Notes under the pieces: generated by a model | Databases searched by the model: none | The model's input: the letters and a program-made list of their open reading frames with translations, nothing else | What the model was told of the DNA's origin: nothing | Assembly: GCA_009746045.1 (NCBI GenBank) | Contig: RPFO01000080.1 | Location: 658,203 to 722,202 of the forward strand | Direction: 5' to 3' | Length of the DNA stretch: 64,000 nucleotides | DNA from: Mesostigma viride | Lineage: Eukaryota > Streptophyta > Mesostigmatophyceae > Mesostigmatales > Mesostigmataceae | Shown: one piece after another, positions 52,840 through 64,000 of the stretch | Layout of the letters: each line of letters starts with the position of its first letter | Position numbering within the stretch: position 1 is the first letter of the stretch | Position numbers and translations under genes: made by a program

Positions 52840-53504
52840 TAGTCATGCTTGATCAACCACCGCAAATTGAAACGCAAATTGAAAAATAATGTATCACAGG
52901 CTCAACCGGAACTCCCGATCAACACGTCAGTACCACCCTCTGTAGGCAAGTCCATATCGAACGGACGTAACACCACTGAGAGACGGCGTATATAACTAAC
53001 AAATGATAACCTGCCCCCCCCGCCCCCAACAGGTAGGGAGCCCCTTGCAGCAGTAGAGAGGACCACGATAAAAACAAAGTAAGATAGCGGGTAATCATGA
53101 AGTAGACCTACGCATCCCATGACTATGCCACCACCAATTAGCTCCCCATTACGCAGTGAGAGTTACATCATCTGGTGGGATTCGACCGACTAGCCAATCG
53201 GTGCAGGGGCTTACCACCTCCATCAATTGAGCCACCTCCCCCCAATGGTGGTTCCCCTGACTGCCTGGAGGACGGGCTTGCCGGGGCGGACGGCATCCAA
53301 GGCAGGACTCCCACCACGAACAATTACACTCCCACTTGGTAGTGAGTAGGCCAACTAATGATAACACACACAAAGGATGCACACTACATACCGGAGCACC
53401 CTCACAGGCGTGCGCAGGGCGGGTCTACAACCCTCTACCCTACACTCCATCGCTGTGCAAGTTGCCACGTTTTTCTCAATAAAAGCTCCATAGAGGCCCT
53501 TTAG

Positions 53505-54542
53505 AGTTATTATAAATAGTGACGGAACCTTTTTGCCACTTGGCAATTAGGTCCGTCACTATTTATCCGGCGAAAACCACTCGCCGGTATCTATTCCGCG
53601 TTAAGTTCACGTGAACGTGGCGCGGAATTGATACCGGCGAGTGGTTTTCGCCGGATAAATAGTGACGGACCTAATTGCCAAGTGGCAAAAAGGTTCCGTC
53701 ACTATTTATAATAACTAAAACGTCGTAGTGTGGGGGCCGATATCTATCGTACCGCTAATGCCTACTGCAGTACCGAATCTCGCCTTAACGATATTCCAAC
53801 CGGGCATATTTTCCCTTCTGGCACTTTCGTTTGGCCTTCTGGTATCAATTCCTTCCGGTATTCGGAAATACCTGTGTCACCACAGGGATTCGAACCCCCG
53901 ACTTACGAGGTCTTAGTTATTATAAATAGTGACGGAACCTTTTTGCCACTTGGCAATTAGGTCCGTCACTATTTATCCGGCGAAAACCACTCGCCGGTAT
54001 CAATTCCGCGCCACGTTCACGTGAACTTAACGCGGAATAGATACCGGCGAGTGGTTTTCGCCGGATAAATAGTGACGGACCTAATTGCCAAGTGGCAAAA
54101 AGGTTCCGTCACTATTTATAATAACTAAGACCTCGTAAGTCGGGGGTTCGAATCCCTGTGGTGACACAGGTATTTCCGAATACCGGAAGGAATTGATACC
54201 AGAAGGCCAAACGAAAGTGCCAGAAGGGAAAATATGCCCGGTTGGAATATCGTTAAGGCGAGATTCGGTACTGCAGTAGGCATTAGCGGTACGATAGATA
54301 TCGGCCCCCACACTACGACGTTTTAGTTATTATAAATAGTGACGGAACCTTTTTGCCACTCAGGCAATTAGGTCCGTCACTATTTATCCGGCGAAAACCA
54401 CTCGCCGGCATCAATTCCGCGCCACGTTCACGTACGTGAACTTAACGCGGAATAGATGCCGGCGAGTGGTTTTCGCCGGATAAATAGTGACGGACCTAAT
54501 TGCCTGAGTGGCAAAAAGGTTCCGTCACTATTTATAATAACT
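53505..54542. repeat. 1038-bp near-perfect palindrome: MITE, spacer, MITE, inverted spacer, MITE
   Basis: Three copies of a 212-218-bp fold-back MITE (53505-53716, 53915-54126, 54325-54542; ends AGTTATTATAAATAG and complement) alternate with two 198-bp spacers in opposite orientation. Flanks are TTTA on both sides (53500-53503, 54543-54546). The right arm at about 61425 has one uninterrupted TTTA site. Each MITE arm also has internal hairpins (GTGACGGA/TCCGTCAC; CCGGCGA/TCGCCGG). Confidence 0.9.
54130..54163 (+). other. tRNA-like 3' half in the palindrome spacer
   Basis: GACCTCGTAAGTC (possible anticodon arm) is followed by GGGGGTTCGAATCCC (B box and T arm). The 5' half is absent and the variable loop does not fit, so it is a fragment. 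A mirrored copy is at 53880-53912. Confidence 0.5.
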
Positions 54543-55365
54543 TTTAGTGCTGGACATCTGTACCGGTATCGTTAATGGGTTAACACAACCGCGAGCAACT
54601 CTTCTTCAGCACTTGAGCCACAGGAGGATGTCGCACAGGTCGCGCTCGTTCGTCCCACGTCAGGTGTGGCGGTGTCTTCCCGGTATACCTGCTCCTTCTA
54701 CCTCTAGGTCACGGCCTGCATGCATACAAAGGAAGACAAGAAGATATTATCGGACTTGGGAAGATGCCAAACACGCCCCTGGTAATAAACCCGCATTCTG
54801 CTAGGCGTATGTGTGTGCCATTCTTGACTTAGGTAAATTAACAAAAAAAAGTATACCGATCGACATCATGTGTGGGTGCATGGTCATGTGTATTGGACAA
54901 TTTGTGTGTGATTTCCTGTGAGCAAAAATATATGGCCATGTACAAAAAAGCAATCCGGCATGTAGTTCAGGTAGAGAACAACTTACAAAAACTTAAATGA
55001 TACTACAATCAAATGCGAGCAAATCAACAACATTGTTAGGTTGTTATTCATGTGTATAAAACATACATCACGATTCACCTGTCAAGTCATCAATGCAGGT
55101 CCGGGCATCTTCCCGAACACCAAGAGAGGAGCTTTGACCTCCCACCATGACGTCAGGGTCTGCATGCATTCACAAAAAGACATTTATTTCCAAGGTTTTT
55201 ATGTAAATTAGTTTAATACAGTAGTACATTCCTCAAAACCCGGCCTCTCCCCCAAGTTATAGATTTACTACCTCGCTTTCTCAAAGCTGGCCTATCTCAC
55301 GTTACCATAAATAGGTCCCAAGCGATCCCGAGCGTCATGTGAGCAAAACCATGTGGTAAAGACTT

Positions 55366-57186
55366 AAGGCGCATGTGTGTGTCGATGTCATTGCTTAATT
55401 AACAAGTGGGTATGTGTTTATCTTCACAGCAAGTAAATGTATGCGTGTTTGTTTTAAAACGCATATGGCATGTATAGATCCTCAGCGTGCATCCTTTGCG
55501 TGCATCCTTTGCGTGTATCCTTAGCATGCATCCTTGCCGTGTTTCCTTATCAAGTATCCTTACTGTAGCGTGTATCCTTAGCGTGTATCCTTGTAAGCGT
55601 GTATCCTAGTTAGCGTGTATCGGCCTTAGGGTCACTGGCCAGGTTAGGAGGTAATGAACTTAACAATGGCATATTTTAATGAGCAATATGCTTGACATTT
55701 ACCTTAGAGTCCGGCAAGTAGTTTGCGTGCCAGCTCGTGCTCGTAGCATCAACAGATCGCAGAGTATCATCTTCGTGATCACCCTGCTGTGTTGAATTTA
55801 CTAGTGTGCTCCATGCAGAGGCAGAAGAAGCACGCTCAGCCTCCGCAGGTCCACCGGCAGATCCTGTGCGTGCAGCAGAAAAAAATTCATGTTTGGCACA
55901 TGTCTAGTATGTATGTTAGGATTTGCTGATGGTAGTATTGCTCCATGAGCACGTCTTGAGGTTGTGAAACAGTTGAGCATGCAGGGTGATCTCGCATTCA
56001 GCTGTCTTTTTTTCCTCAAGAGGCGGCAGGGCTCCAATATTGGGGCCGTACACAATCTTGCAGCGAGGCCATTATATACATGATGTCATCTGGTACCCAG
56101 CCAGCTCAGATAAATGCAAGTAGGTTACCTAGTAATTCCCTCGTTATCTTCAGCGCTCCGGCATGGTTATCTTTCAAACCTTATCATACAATGTTACTAA
56201 TTAATATTGAATAGAGACGACATTCTTTTATCACGATCATGATGAGATCACGTATTGCCGGCAAATTGTACTGCAGGCGCCCTTCGCATGGCGGGTGCAC
56301 ATATGCATTGTGCGCACAATGCATGCTTAGTTTAATTCTGAGATATACAATCCGATATGATATGTAAACATTGACGTGGGGTACGTGAAAGACCTACTCT
56401 AGAGAGTAAAAGTGGTACGCAGGTGTGGGCCGGCCAGCCGCGCGGCCATGATACCGAGGTAACTTCAGAAGGAAATATCGGGGGAATACCGTAACAAGAT
56501 ACCCTATAACTTTTGGCGGCCATTTCGCCGTCAAAACAAAGCTGGGTAAGGCAGGCGAAAAAGATTACCAGCTCGTACACGCATAGGGGAAAGGATGTAT
56601 CAAATTAAACGAGGTAATTATAAAGGAAGGGTGCCCATAATTAGGTATGTAATCCATACTTCCATTCTAACACTCTTCATTCAGAAGCGTCAAGAAACAA
56701 TCAACGTTTACAGGTAATGAACACGAAGGGCTGACTACATGATCAAGCACAACGCGGATTCGCGTCATTACTGTAGAACAGAGACTACCGGCACGGACAA
56801 TCCACAGCAGCATCATGCATAAGAAGAACCCGCGGCCGAATAATGAGGGGCCGGGTCCCTTGGATCATTCGGAACCTCGCTTGTGTACAAAAATTAGCTT
56901 ACGTAAGATCTTGATTGAAGTCCCACGATCAGAACCGCCTTGCGCACTCGTGTCAGTGCTAGCCCGCACGCCGAAAGATGTAGACACGATGAGCAATAAT
57001 GTCGAGATAAAAGCCACATGGTGCTTGAATGCATCATGCGCCATTGGAAACGGCCGGGACGCTCCTGCTTAAGAACTACGCCGGAGCCTCCTAGGCTGTA
57101 TGTGGTAATATGTTAAGTTCGGTTAGCCTGGAAATGCTCAAAACTCCAAAGCAGTCTGTGAAGTGTAAGTGAAATACCAGCAACCG
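55366..57186. other. Spacer of the inverted duplication, mostly featureless
   Basis: About ten copies of a 13-bp GCGTGTATCCTTA-like repeat at 55485-55625. No gene can be supported in the rest. Confidence 0.4.
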
Positions 57187-57445
57187 ACGCCATTGTCCGG
57201 TTCTTGCTGGCTGCCAGTTTATTGCTGCCGGCCTCATGTGCGGCGGTAATTTTACGTTGTATGGATGTTACGCTGCACCAGTCTGTGCTTTTTTACGTAG
57301 TACCAGTGTAGTGTAGAAATCCAAAAGCGCAAACGCCCAAAGCCAACTTCCAAGACGCCCAAAGCCCAATTCCAAGACGCCCAAAGCCCAAAGGCGGGCG
57401 AGTCTGGCGCGGCGCCGGCCATTGGGCCCCGGAATAAGAAATACC
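57187..57445 (-). mobile_element. Unit X, inverted partial copy
   Basis: The reverse complement of the first ~260 bp of unit X (through GCGGCGGTAATTTT and a diverged outer part), ending at the same GGTATTTC terminus. It lies head-to-head with copy 2. Confidence 0.7.
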
Positions 57446-57462
57446 CGTTGCTAAGTTGCGAT

Positions 57463-58114
57463 TAGGGCTGGCACATCCGGGTATTTTCTCGACCCGGACA
57501 CGAACACGAACACCTGGGGAGAGTACCCGAACCCGAACCCGAACATGTTCGGTACATTCCCAGGTGACCCGAACACGAACACGAACATGTACTGTTAGGA
57601 TTGAGTGACCCGAACCCGAACCCGAACATACCCGAACATTTTACCGAACACGAACAATTCACTAAATAAATTAAAATAAGTGAGAAACTATACATAGTTT
57701 GTTGTCACTTTTCATAATACGCAATAAATTAAGAATGATTACGTAATCATTACCTAAACTAGTCCGGTCGTGCTTAGACAATTCTACTACCGTACAACAG
57801 CTTTGCTCTTGCCAGCGTGTCGGCGTACTAATCTAGGCCGCTTTTTCATCAGAGAAGCGTTGCCTAGTCGGATCACTGGATGGTACTACAGGGATTCCGC
57901 CAGAAAATGTTCGGTACCGGGTCAGAGGCGAACATGTTCGCCCGGTTCCCAGGGTGACCCGAATACGGACACGAACATGTTCTGAAGTTTCCAGGTGACC
58001 CGAACCCGAACAGCACCTGTTCGGCCGAACATTTTTGCCGACCCGAACACCGCACATGTTCGGTATTCGCCCGAACATGTCCGTGTTCGGTATGCGGCGG
58101 ATGTGCCAGCCCTA
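57463..58114. mobile_element. hAT-type MITE
   Basis: 652 bp. TIRs TAGGGCTGGCACATCC and complement, flanked by the perfect 8-bp TSD GTTGCGAT (57455-57462, 58115-58122). The interior is dense in CCCGAACACGAAC and GAACATGTTCGG repeats. No transposase is encoded. Confidence 0.85.
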
Positions 58115-58122
58115 GTTGCGAT

Positions 58123-58443
58123 TCAGTGGACACGGCTCGTCGGGAATGCCGGCCGTCCGTGATTTGATCCGGATTGCCCACGAGAAGAAGATGGAGTGGG
58201 CGGACTTTTACAGCCGTTTGAAGGAACTCCTGGTGCCCGAGGGCCTGCTCAAGTCGATCAAAGATATGATGCGGATCCTCACTTTTGAGGTGTCGGGCGA
58301 CCCGGTCCAGGCGACACTGGCATTCGAGAGGATGCTGGAAGACACTACGTTGACTTTTCCAGATGATTTCAGCGTCGTGCTTTTCCTGGGCAAGGCCCTC
58401 GCCAGTGGTGTGATTACTGACAGCAGTATCCAAGGCTTGGCTC
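58123..58443 (+). pseudogene. Captured or stranded exon of unknown gene
   Basis: Open for about 105 codons with GC-biased third positions: PAVRDLIRIAHEKKMEW, then DFYSRLKELLVPEGLL, FEVSGDPVQATLAFERML and FPDDFSVVLFLGKAL. Looks helical and soluble; I do not recognise a family. A GATTCAG acceptor at 58121-58127 fits an exon start. It is cut on the right by unit X copy 2 and abuts the hAT MITE on the left. Either a host exon broken by insertions, or a gene piece carried between two inverted X ends. Confidence 0.45.
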
Positions 58444-60555
58444 GGTATTTCTTATTCCGGGGCCCAATGGCCGGCGCCGCGCCAGACTCGCCCGCCTTTG
58501 GGCTTTGTGTCACACTTTGGGCGTCTTGGAATTTGGCTTTGGGCGTCTTGGAAGTTGGCTTTGGGCGTTTGCTCTTTTGGCAGATTTCTACACTACACTG
58601 GTACTACGTAAAAAAGCACAGACTGGTGCGGCGTAACATTTTTAAACTTGGTAAAATTACCGCCGCACAGCCAGCCAGAACTGGACAAGGTGATGGCCGC
58701 AAGTAGTCGTTGCTGGGCTATCGTATTTGTAGCATGGGGCGTTTCACCGAGTCTACGGTTAGCATGATGGGGAGGATTCCTAACCTTCATTATGTGGGTT
58801 AAGTAGGGGTGCTCATAGTGGCCGGTTTCCCTCGCTTCCTTGTAAACCAGGCTCTGCGTCAAGATCACAGACGACTGGGTAAGTAGTTGTTCCAGTCTGT
58901 TCTAGTTTGTATGACGCCTGCTATTAGGCGTTCTTGTTATTGTCGTTCATCATCGCCGTGACCGTCGTGGCCAGCAGCGTGCTTTTTTTACATACCGGAT
59001 GGTGTCGACTTGTTTATTGATAGCGCATTGGTGAATATCGCTGCATGGAGGAATATCGGCTACAACCCGCGGGAAAGTGCTGGCTCCAATGTTCTTTTTG
59101 TATGCAGGATGACGGCACTGCCAAGCCGGAGACGAATATGACGCACGGTATAATGCCAGTCATTCAGACCGACTGCGCGACTGGTTGTGGGATACACGTT
59201 AATTCCTGGTTGTGGGATGTGTTCCTTGTTGTGGGATACTTGTTCCTGGTTGTGGGATGCACGTTCCTGGTTGTGGGATAGTCGTTCCTGGTTGTGGGAT
59301 GTGTTCCTGGTTGTGGGATGCACGTTCCTTGTTGTGGGATACTTGTTCCTGGTTGTGGGATACACGTTCCTGGTTGTGGGATACACGTTCCTGGTTGTGG
59401 GATGTGTTCCTTGTTGTGGGATACTTGTTCCTGGTTGTGGGAAACACGTTCCTGGTTGTGGGAAACACGTTCCTGGTTGTGGGAAACACGTTCCTGGTTG
59501 TAGGATACACGTTCCTGGTTGTGGGAAACACGTTCCTGGTTGTGGGAAACACGTTCCTGGTTGTGGGAAACACGTTCCTGGTTGTAGGATACTTGTTCCT
59601 GGTTGTAGGATACACGTTCCTGGTTGTGGGAAACACGTTCCTGGTGGTGGGAAACACGTTCCTGGTTGTGGGAAACACGTTCCTGGTTGTAGGATACTTG
59701 TTCCTGGTTGTAGGATACTTGTTCCTGGTTGTGGTATACACGTTCCTGGTTGTGGGAAACACGTTCCTGGTTGTAGGATACTTGTTCTTGGTTGTGGGAA
59801 ACACATTCCTGGTTGTGGGAAACACGTTGCTGGTTGTGGGAAACACGTTCCTGGTTGTGGGAAACACGTTCCTGGTTGTAGGATACACGTTCCTGGTTGT
59901 GGGAAACACGTTCCTGGTTGTGGGAAACACGTTCCTGGTTGTGGGAAACACGTTCCTGGTTGTGGGAAACACGTTCCTGGTTGTGGGAAACACGTTCCTG
60001 GTTGTGGGAAACACGTTCCTGGTTGTAGGATACTTGTTCTTGGTTGTGGGAAACACGTTCCTGGTTGTGGGAAACACGTTCCTGGTTGTGGGAAACACGT
60101 TCCTGGTTGTGGGAAACACGTTCGTGGTTGTGGGATACACGTTCCTGGTTGTGGGAAACACGTTCCTGGTTGTGGGAAACACGTTCCTGGTTGTGGGATA
60201 CACGTTCCTGGTTGTGGGATACACGTTCCTGGTTGTGGGAAACACGTTCCTGGTTGTAGGATAGTCGAGCCTAGTTGTGGGATGTGTTCCTGGTCCAAAT
60301 ATAAAGGGGCACGGGAATTAGCGATAGCAGAGGGGGCTCGGGAATAACGTTAGCAGAGGGGCACGGGCACTAACGTTAGTGAAGGGGCACGGGCACTAAC
60401 GTTAGCAGAGGGGGCTGGGCACTAACGTTAGTAAAGGGGCACGGGCACTAACGTTAGCAGAGGGGGCTGGGCACTATCGTTAGTAAAGGGGCACGGGCAC
60501 TAACGATAGCAGAGGGGGCTGGGCACTAACGTTAGTAAAGGGGCACGGGCACTAA
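58444..60555 (+). mobile_element. Duplicated unit X, copy 2
   Basis: Starts at GGTATTTC and matches copy 1 over its unique part. The 21-bp minisatellite (59185-60297) is expanded to about 1.1 kb, two and a half times copy 1. It is followed by the AACGTTAG minisatellite (60300-60555). An 8-bp TGTCACAC insertion near 58509 is the main difference in the unique part. Confidence 0.65.
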
Positions 60556-60558
60556 CGT

Positions 60559-62656
60559 AAAGTCTTTACCACAAGGGTTTGCTCACATGACGCTCGGGAT
60601 CGCTTGGGACCTATTTATGGTAACGTGAGATAGGCCAGCTTTGAGAAAGCGAGGTAGTAAATCTATAACTTGGGGGAGAGGCCGGGTTTTGAGGAATCTA
60701 CTACTGCATTAAACTAATTTACATAAAAACCTTTGAAATAAATGTCTTTTTGTGAATGCATGCAGACCGTGACGTCATGGTGGGAGGTCAAAGCTCCTCT
60801 CTTGGTGTTCGGGAAGATGCCCGGACCTGCATTGAGGACTTGACAGGTGAATCGTGATGTATGTTTTATACACATGAATAACAACCTAACAATGTTGTTG
60901 ATTTGTTCGCATTTGATTGTAGTATCATTTAAGTTTTGGTAAGTTGTTCTCTACCTGAACTACATGCCGGATTGCTTTTTTGTACATGGCCATATATTTT
61001 TGCTCACAGGAAAACACACACAAATTGTCCAATACACATGATATCACATGATATCGATCGACCATGCACCCACACATGATGTCGATCGGTTCTCGGTTTG
61101 GTAGTCTCGGTAAGGTATACTTTTTTTTGTTAATTTACATATGTCAAGAATGGCACACACATACGCTTAGCAGAACGCGGGTTTATTACCAGGGGCGTGT
61201 TTGGCATGTTCCCAAGTCCGATAATATCTTCTTGTCTTCCTTTGTATGCATGCAGGCCCTGACCTAGAGGTAGAAGGAGCAGGTATACCGGGAAGACACC
61301 GCCACACCTGACGTGGGACGAACGAGCGCGACCTGTGCGACATCCTCCTGTGGCTCAAGTGCTGAAGAAGAGTTGCTCGCGGTTGTGTTAACCCATTCCC
61401 GATACCGATACAGATGTCCAGCACTAAAGGGCCTCTATGGAGCTTTTATTGAGAAAAACGTGGCAACTTGCACAGCGATGGAGTGTAGGGTAGAGGGTTG
61501 TAGACCCGCCCTGCGCACGCCTGTGAGGGTGCTCCGGTATGTAGTGTGCATCCTTTGTGTGTGTTATCATTAGTTGGCCTACTCACTACCAAGTGGGAGT
61601 GTAATTGTTCGTGGTGGGAGTCCTGCCTTGGATGCCGTCCGCCCCGGCAAGCCCTCCTCCAGGCAGTCAGGGGAACCACCATTGGGGGGAGGTGGCTCAA
61701 TTGATGGAGGTGGTAAGCCCCTGCACCGATTGGCTAGTCGGTCGAATCCCACCAGATGACGTAACTCTCACTGCGTAATGGGAAGCTAATTGGTGGTGGC
61801 ATAGTCATGGGATGCGTAGGTCTACTTCATGATTACCCGCTATCTTACTTTGTTTTTATCGTGGTCCTCTCTACTGCTGCAAGGGGCTCCCTACCTGTTG
61901 GGGGCGGGGGGGCGGGTTATCTTTGTTAGTTACGCCGTCTCTCAGTGGCGTTACGTCCGTTCGATATGGACTTGCCTACAGAGGGTGGTACTGACGTGTT
62001 GATCGGGAGTTCCGGTTGAGCCTGTGATTCGGGGTTCTTTGAACGGAGTTTCTTCTATACGTGAATGCGGGAACAAGAGGCCGCTGGATGAGCGGCTTAT
62101 ATGTCGTAGTGTTTTCTCGTAGCTGTTTGGCTAGAGCTTTTGTGATTAGTAGATGCAGTATAGTGCATGGTTGAAAAATGAATTAAATAAAATGTGCGTT
62201 CCGCGCTTGGGTTGATTATACCCGGGCGGAACGGGGCGTGAGGTGCAGTGCCCCTGAAAAGAACAACCTACGCATTATTTAATACTAGCCGTGCAGATTC
62301 GGGATATTCTACCCCGGTCTGTACGGTTAGCGTCTTACTAGCATCACTGAACATAAGGGTTTAATGACGTCAGTTAGCTAGGGATAAGGGAGGTTTTGCG
62401 ACTAAAAGCCGCTCTGGCTGGTTTTGTCGGCCTCTTTCTTTGCTCCCCACCCACCCACCCTTGTCTTGGTTGCCTCTAGGGCAACGTACTTCATGAAGGG
62501 CCTTGAACGGCGTGCCTCCGGGCATGTCAATAGTGTCACATGTATGCTTCCACTTATTGTTTTAATGAAGATGCTGGTTTTTGTGGGAGCTACGTGGGAC
62601 ATGAAACATTATTTTTCAATTTGCGTTTCAATTTGCGGTGGTTGATGAAGCATGAC
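60559..62656. repeat. Right arm of the large inverted duplication
   Basis: Inverted relative to 52840-55365. It carries the palindrome's empty site near 61425. About 62024-62605 is present only here, either an insertion or a deletion from the left arm. Confidence 0.8.
61690..61758 (+). other. tRNA-like segment
   Basis: GGTGGCTCAATTGATGG resembles an A box and GGTCGAATCCC a B box, 45 bp apart, ending CCCACCAGA. Clover-leaf pairing is poor. Probably a tRNA-derived relic; an inverted copy is in the left arm near 53163-53235. Confidence 0.45.
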
Positions 62657-64000
62657 TATATCGTCGCGTCGCTGCCGCAACACGATGTTTTCTGGCATCC
62701 GCGGGCTTTTGGTTCCCGCCGCACATTTGAAAGTGCTGTCCTCCGGCTTTTTGCCTTTGCACCGTGTGCAGTTCTTGGACGTTTGGAATCATGGCATGGC
62801 TAACGTGATGACTGACTAGCTAGACCTTTTCAGTGGTTTTCCATTTGCGGGTATTTCCTCGTAAATGGTGGGAGAGCGATCGCAGCAATGGTGCTCACCA
62901 CTAGACACTCCCGGCCAGTTAGGCTAGAAACACACGCCCTGATCAAGCATGCTGTTTCCGGCCCCACCGTCTAGGTCATCTAGTCGCTCCACACGTAAGC
63001 CAGCCATAATTTCAATGCACAAGGATACACATTTCCATCACCATTCATCTTCATCATCCTGAACGACTCGAAAACGCGGAAAAGATAACGGCAGGCTCGA
63101 GCTACCATGGTCCGGATTCTCCCGATTTCTGGCCTGCGCTGGTTGTCTCTTTGATATTAGATTGGTTGAATATAGTTCGTTTTCGGCTAGGAGGCGTGGC
63201 CTTTGCATGACGGGCAAGAGGATTTCAGCCGTGGGCAACCAAGCACACATGTCGTCGGGCTAGTCCGACGAGTGCGCACGTGAACCGGCACTCCCGGTCA
63301 CACACGACACCATAGAGATAGTCAGCTGCACCGCCTCATGTCGGCGAAACCCATAGTTCCATCGGAATCGTTTCAGCGGCCGGCATTTCCTCTCCGCGTT
63401 TCCTCAATACATCATCGTTCCTGCATTTTCCTCTTCCACGCAGGTTGTGGCTTTTTTGAAAGCCACGAATGTACCCGGGGATGGGACGCTTCGGCTGCCT
63501 CAATGCCTACACATTCAATACGATGTCCCCCTCTCACCTTCCTCCATCATTCCGCTCACATTGCACTACGTGTCTGTGTTTTGTTCTTTTTCTTGTTCTC
63601 GTTTGTTTTGCTGTTCTTGTCCTTTTTCTTTTACTTTTACTGAGGGAGCTAGGCTGGGCTGCGCGCTGTGTGTGCTACTCTCGTGTTTTTCTGTGGGCAC
63701 TTGAGAGACTAACCAAGGATCGGGCCCCCCACACGGCAATATCAGCCTTTGCTTTTGTTTACCCTCCCATATCTCTTTACAAACGCCAAAAAAACACAAA
63801 GGCAGGAGCACGGTGACTCATCTGGAACATGAAGAAGGGAAATCTTTTCGTTACAGGAAAGAGGTGTCAAGTATGACAATTGGAAGGCCCCCCACTGGGA
63901 ATCCACATGTTCCGAGTCCATTCAGCTGTGTTGTTAGCCACATCCTGCCCCGGGGAGATGCATCATGGACCACCGCTATCGCGTAACGGGTGTTACGCAG
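62657..64000. other. No gene; two dispersed repeat blocks
   Basis: 62885-63050 is the complement of a block at 26930-27090. 63033-63165 is the complement of 23380-23570 without the hairpin insertion there. From 63200 on I see nothing supportable. Confidence 0.4.

Larger units (their letters stand above)
52840..55365. repeat. Left arm of a large inverted duplication
   Basis: The reverse complement of 60559-62656, apart from a 1038-bp palindrome inserted here and about 580 bp present only in the right arm. Inside, 53010-53045 is a C-rich run beside AGGTAGGGAGCCCC. 53240-53320 shares GGTTCCCCTGACTGCCTGGA-like sequence with the chromovirus 3' end at 5295-5350. The arm may therefore derive from a related LTR element. 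Confidence 0.8.

Noticed and set aside
53728-53960. 76-codon ORF containing GFEPPTYEV
   Set aside because: Reads across a tRNA-like T arm and into the MITE; a known kind of false ORF.
54547-54804. 85-codon ORF conserved in both arms of the inverted duplication (also 61167-61424)
   Set aside because: The copies differ at four amino acids over otherwise near-identical DNA, which gives no sign of purifying selection, and no domain is recognised.
59060-60347. Open frames of 350-412 codons on both strands (FLVVGNT, TRNVFPT and PGTCFPQ repeats)
   Set aside because: They are by-products of a 21-bp minisatellite whose period is a multiple of three; no start context, domain or splice logic.
61690-61758. 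Functional tRNA gene
   Set aside because: A- and B-box-like words are present but acceptor and anticodon stems do not pair.
63338-63816. Overlapping 85-115-codon frames at the window end
   Set aside because: Low-complexity Leu/Phe-rich translations with no family features or splice borders.

Overview
This window is eukaryotic nuclear DNA in which mobile elements and tandem repeats take up nearly all the space. Spliced coding exons with GT-AG borders, chromodomain Ty3/gypsy sequence, several LINE families, CACTA, Harbinger and hAT elements, and many minisatellites all point that way. The LINE ORF1 architecture and a Golgi-type sulfotransferase fit a repeat-rich alga, but the species cannot be fixed from the sequence alone. 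Host genes are rare. The only complete-looking one is a three-exon carbohydrate sulfotransferase (19813-23186, +). A C-terminal exon of a TauD/TfdA-like dioxygenase (39070-39442, -) and two unidentified exon-like pieces (41097-41208, 58123-58443) are probably host derived.

Layout. 1-2679: a small non-coding LTR element (TRIM-like) with LTRs identical over 581 bp. 3160-14191: a decayed LINE split by a chromovirus (4528-14047, TSD CCTGG). The chromovirus has lost protease, RT and RNase H, and its gag is split by a 2-kb LINE that encodes only ORF1 (10027-12030). 14192-19440: debris with a 17-copy 64/67-bp array next to a broken Harbinger transposase. 19813-23186: the sulfotransferase. 23.4-39.1 kb: nested LINEs. 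The deepest nest is LINE A' containing LINE C, containing a CACTA element (29281-34899, TIR CACTAGGAAGTCGG, TSD CCC), containing LINE B. 40.5-52 kb: minisatellites. 52.8-62.7 kb: a large inverted duplication, one arm of which carries a 1038-bp near-perfect palindrome. Its spacer holds a duplicated minisatellite-bearing unit and a hAT MITE.

The most interesting signal is in the LINEs. Every ORF1 copy here lacks a downstream RT and runs straight into a 3' UTR. Every RT copy is 5'-truncated and carries no ORF1. Members of the two classes share the same 3' terminus: a short hairpin with a conserved CAAC-like loop and covarying stem, followed by an AATT-rich tail. Two insertions of only 44-49 bp consist of nothing but hairpin and tail and are flanked by target-site duplications. 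This suggests a two-component, trans-mobilised LINE system that recognises the hairpin. Whether RT-bearing parents elsewhere also carry ORF1 cannot be decided from this window.
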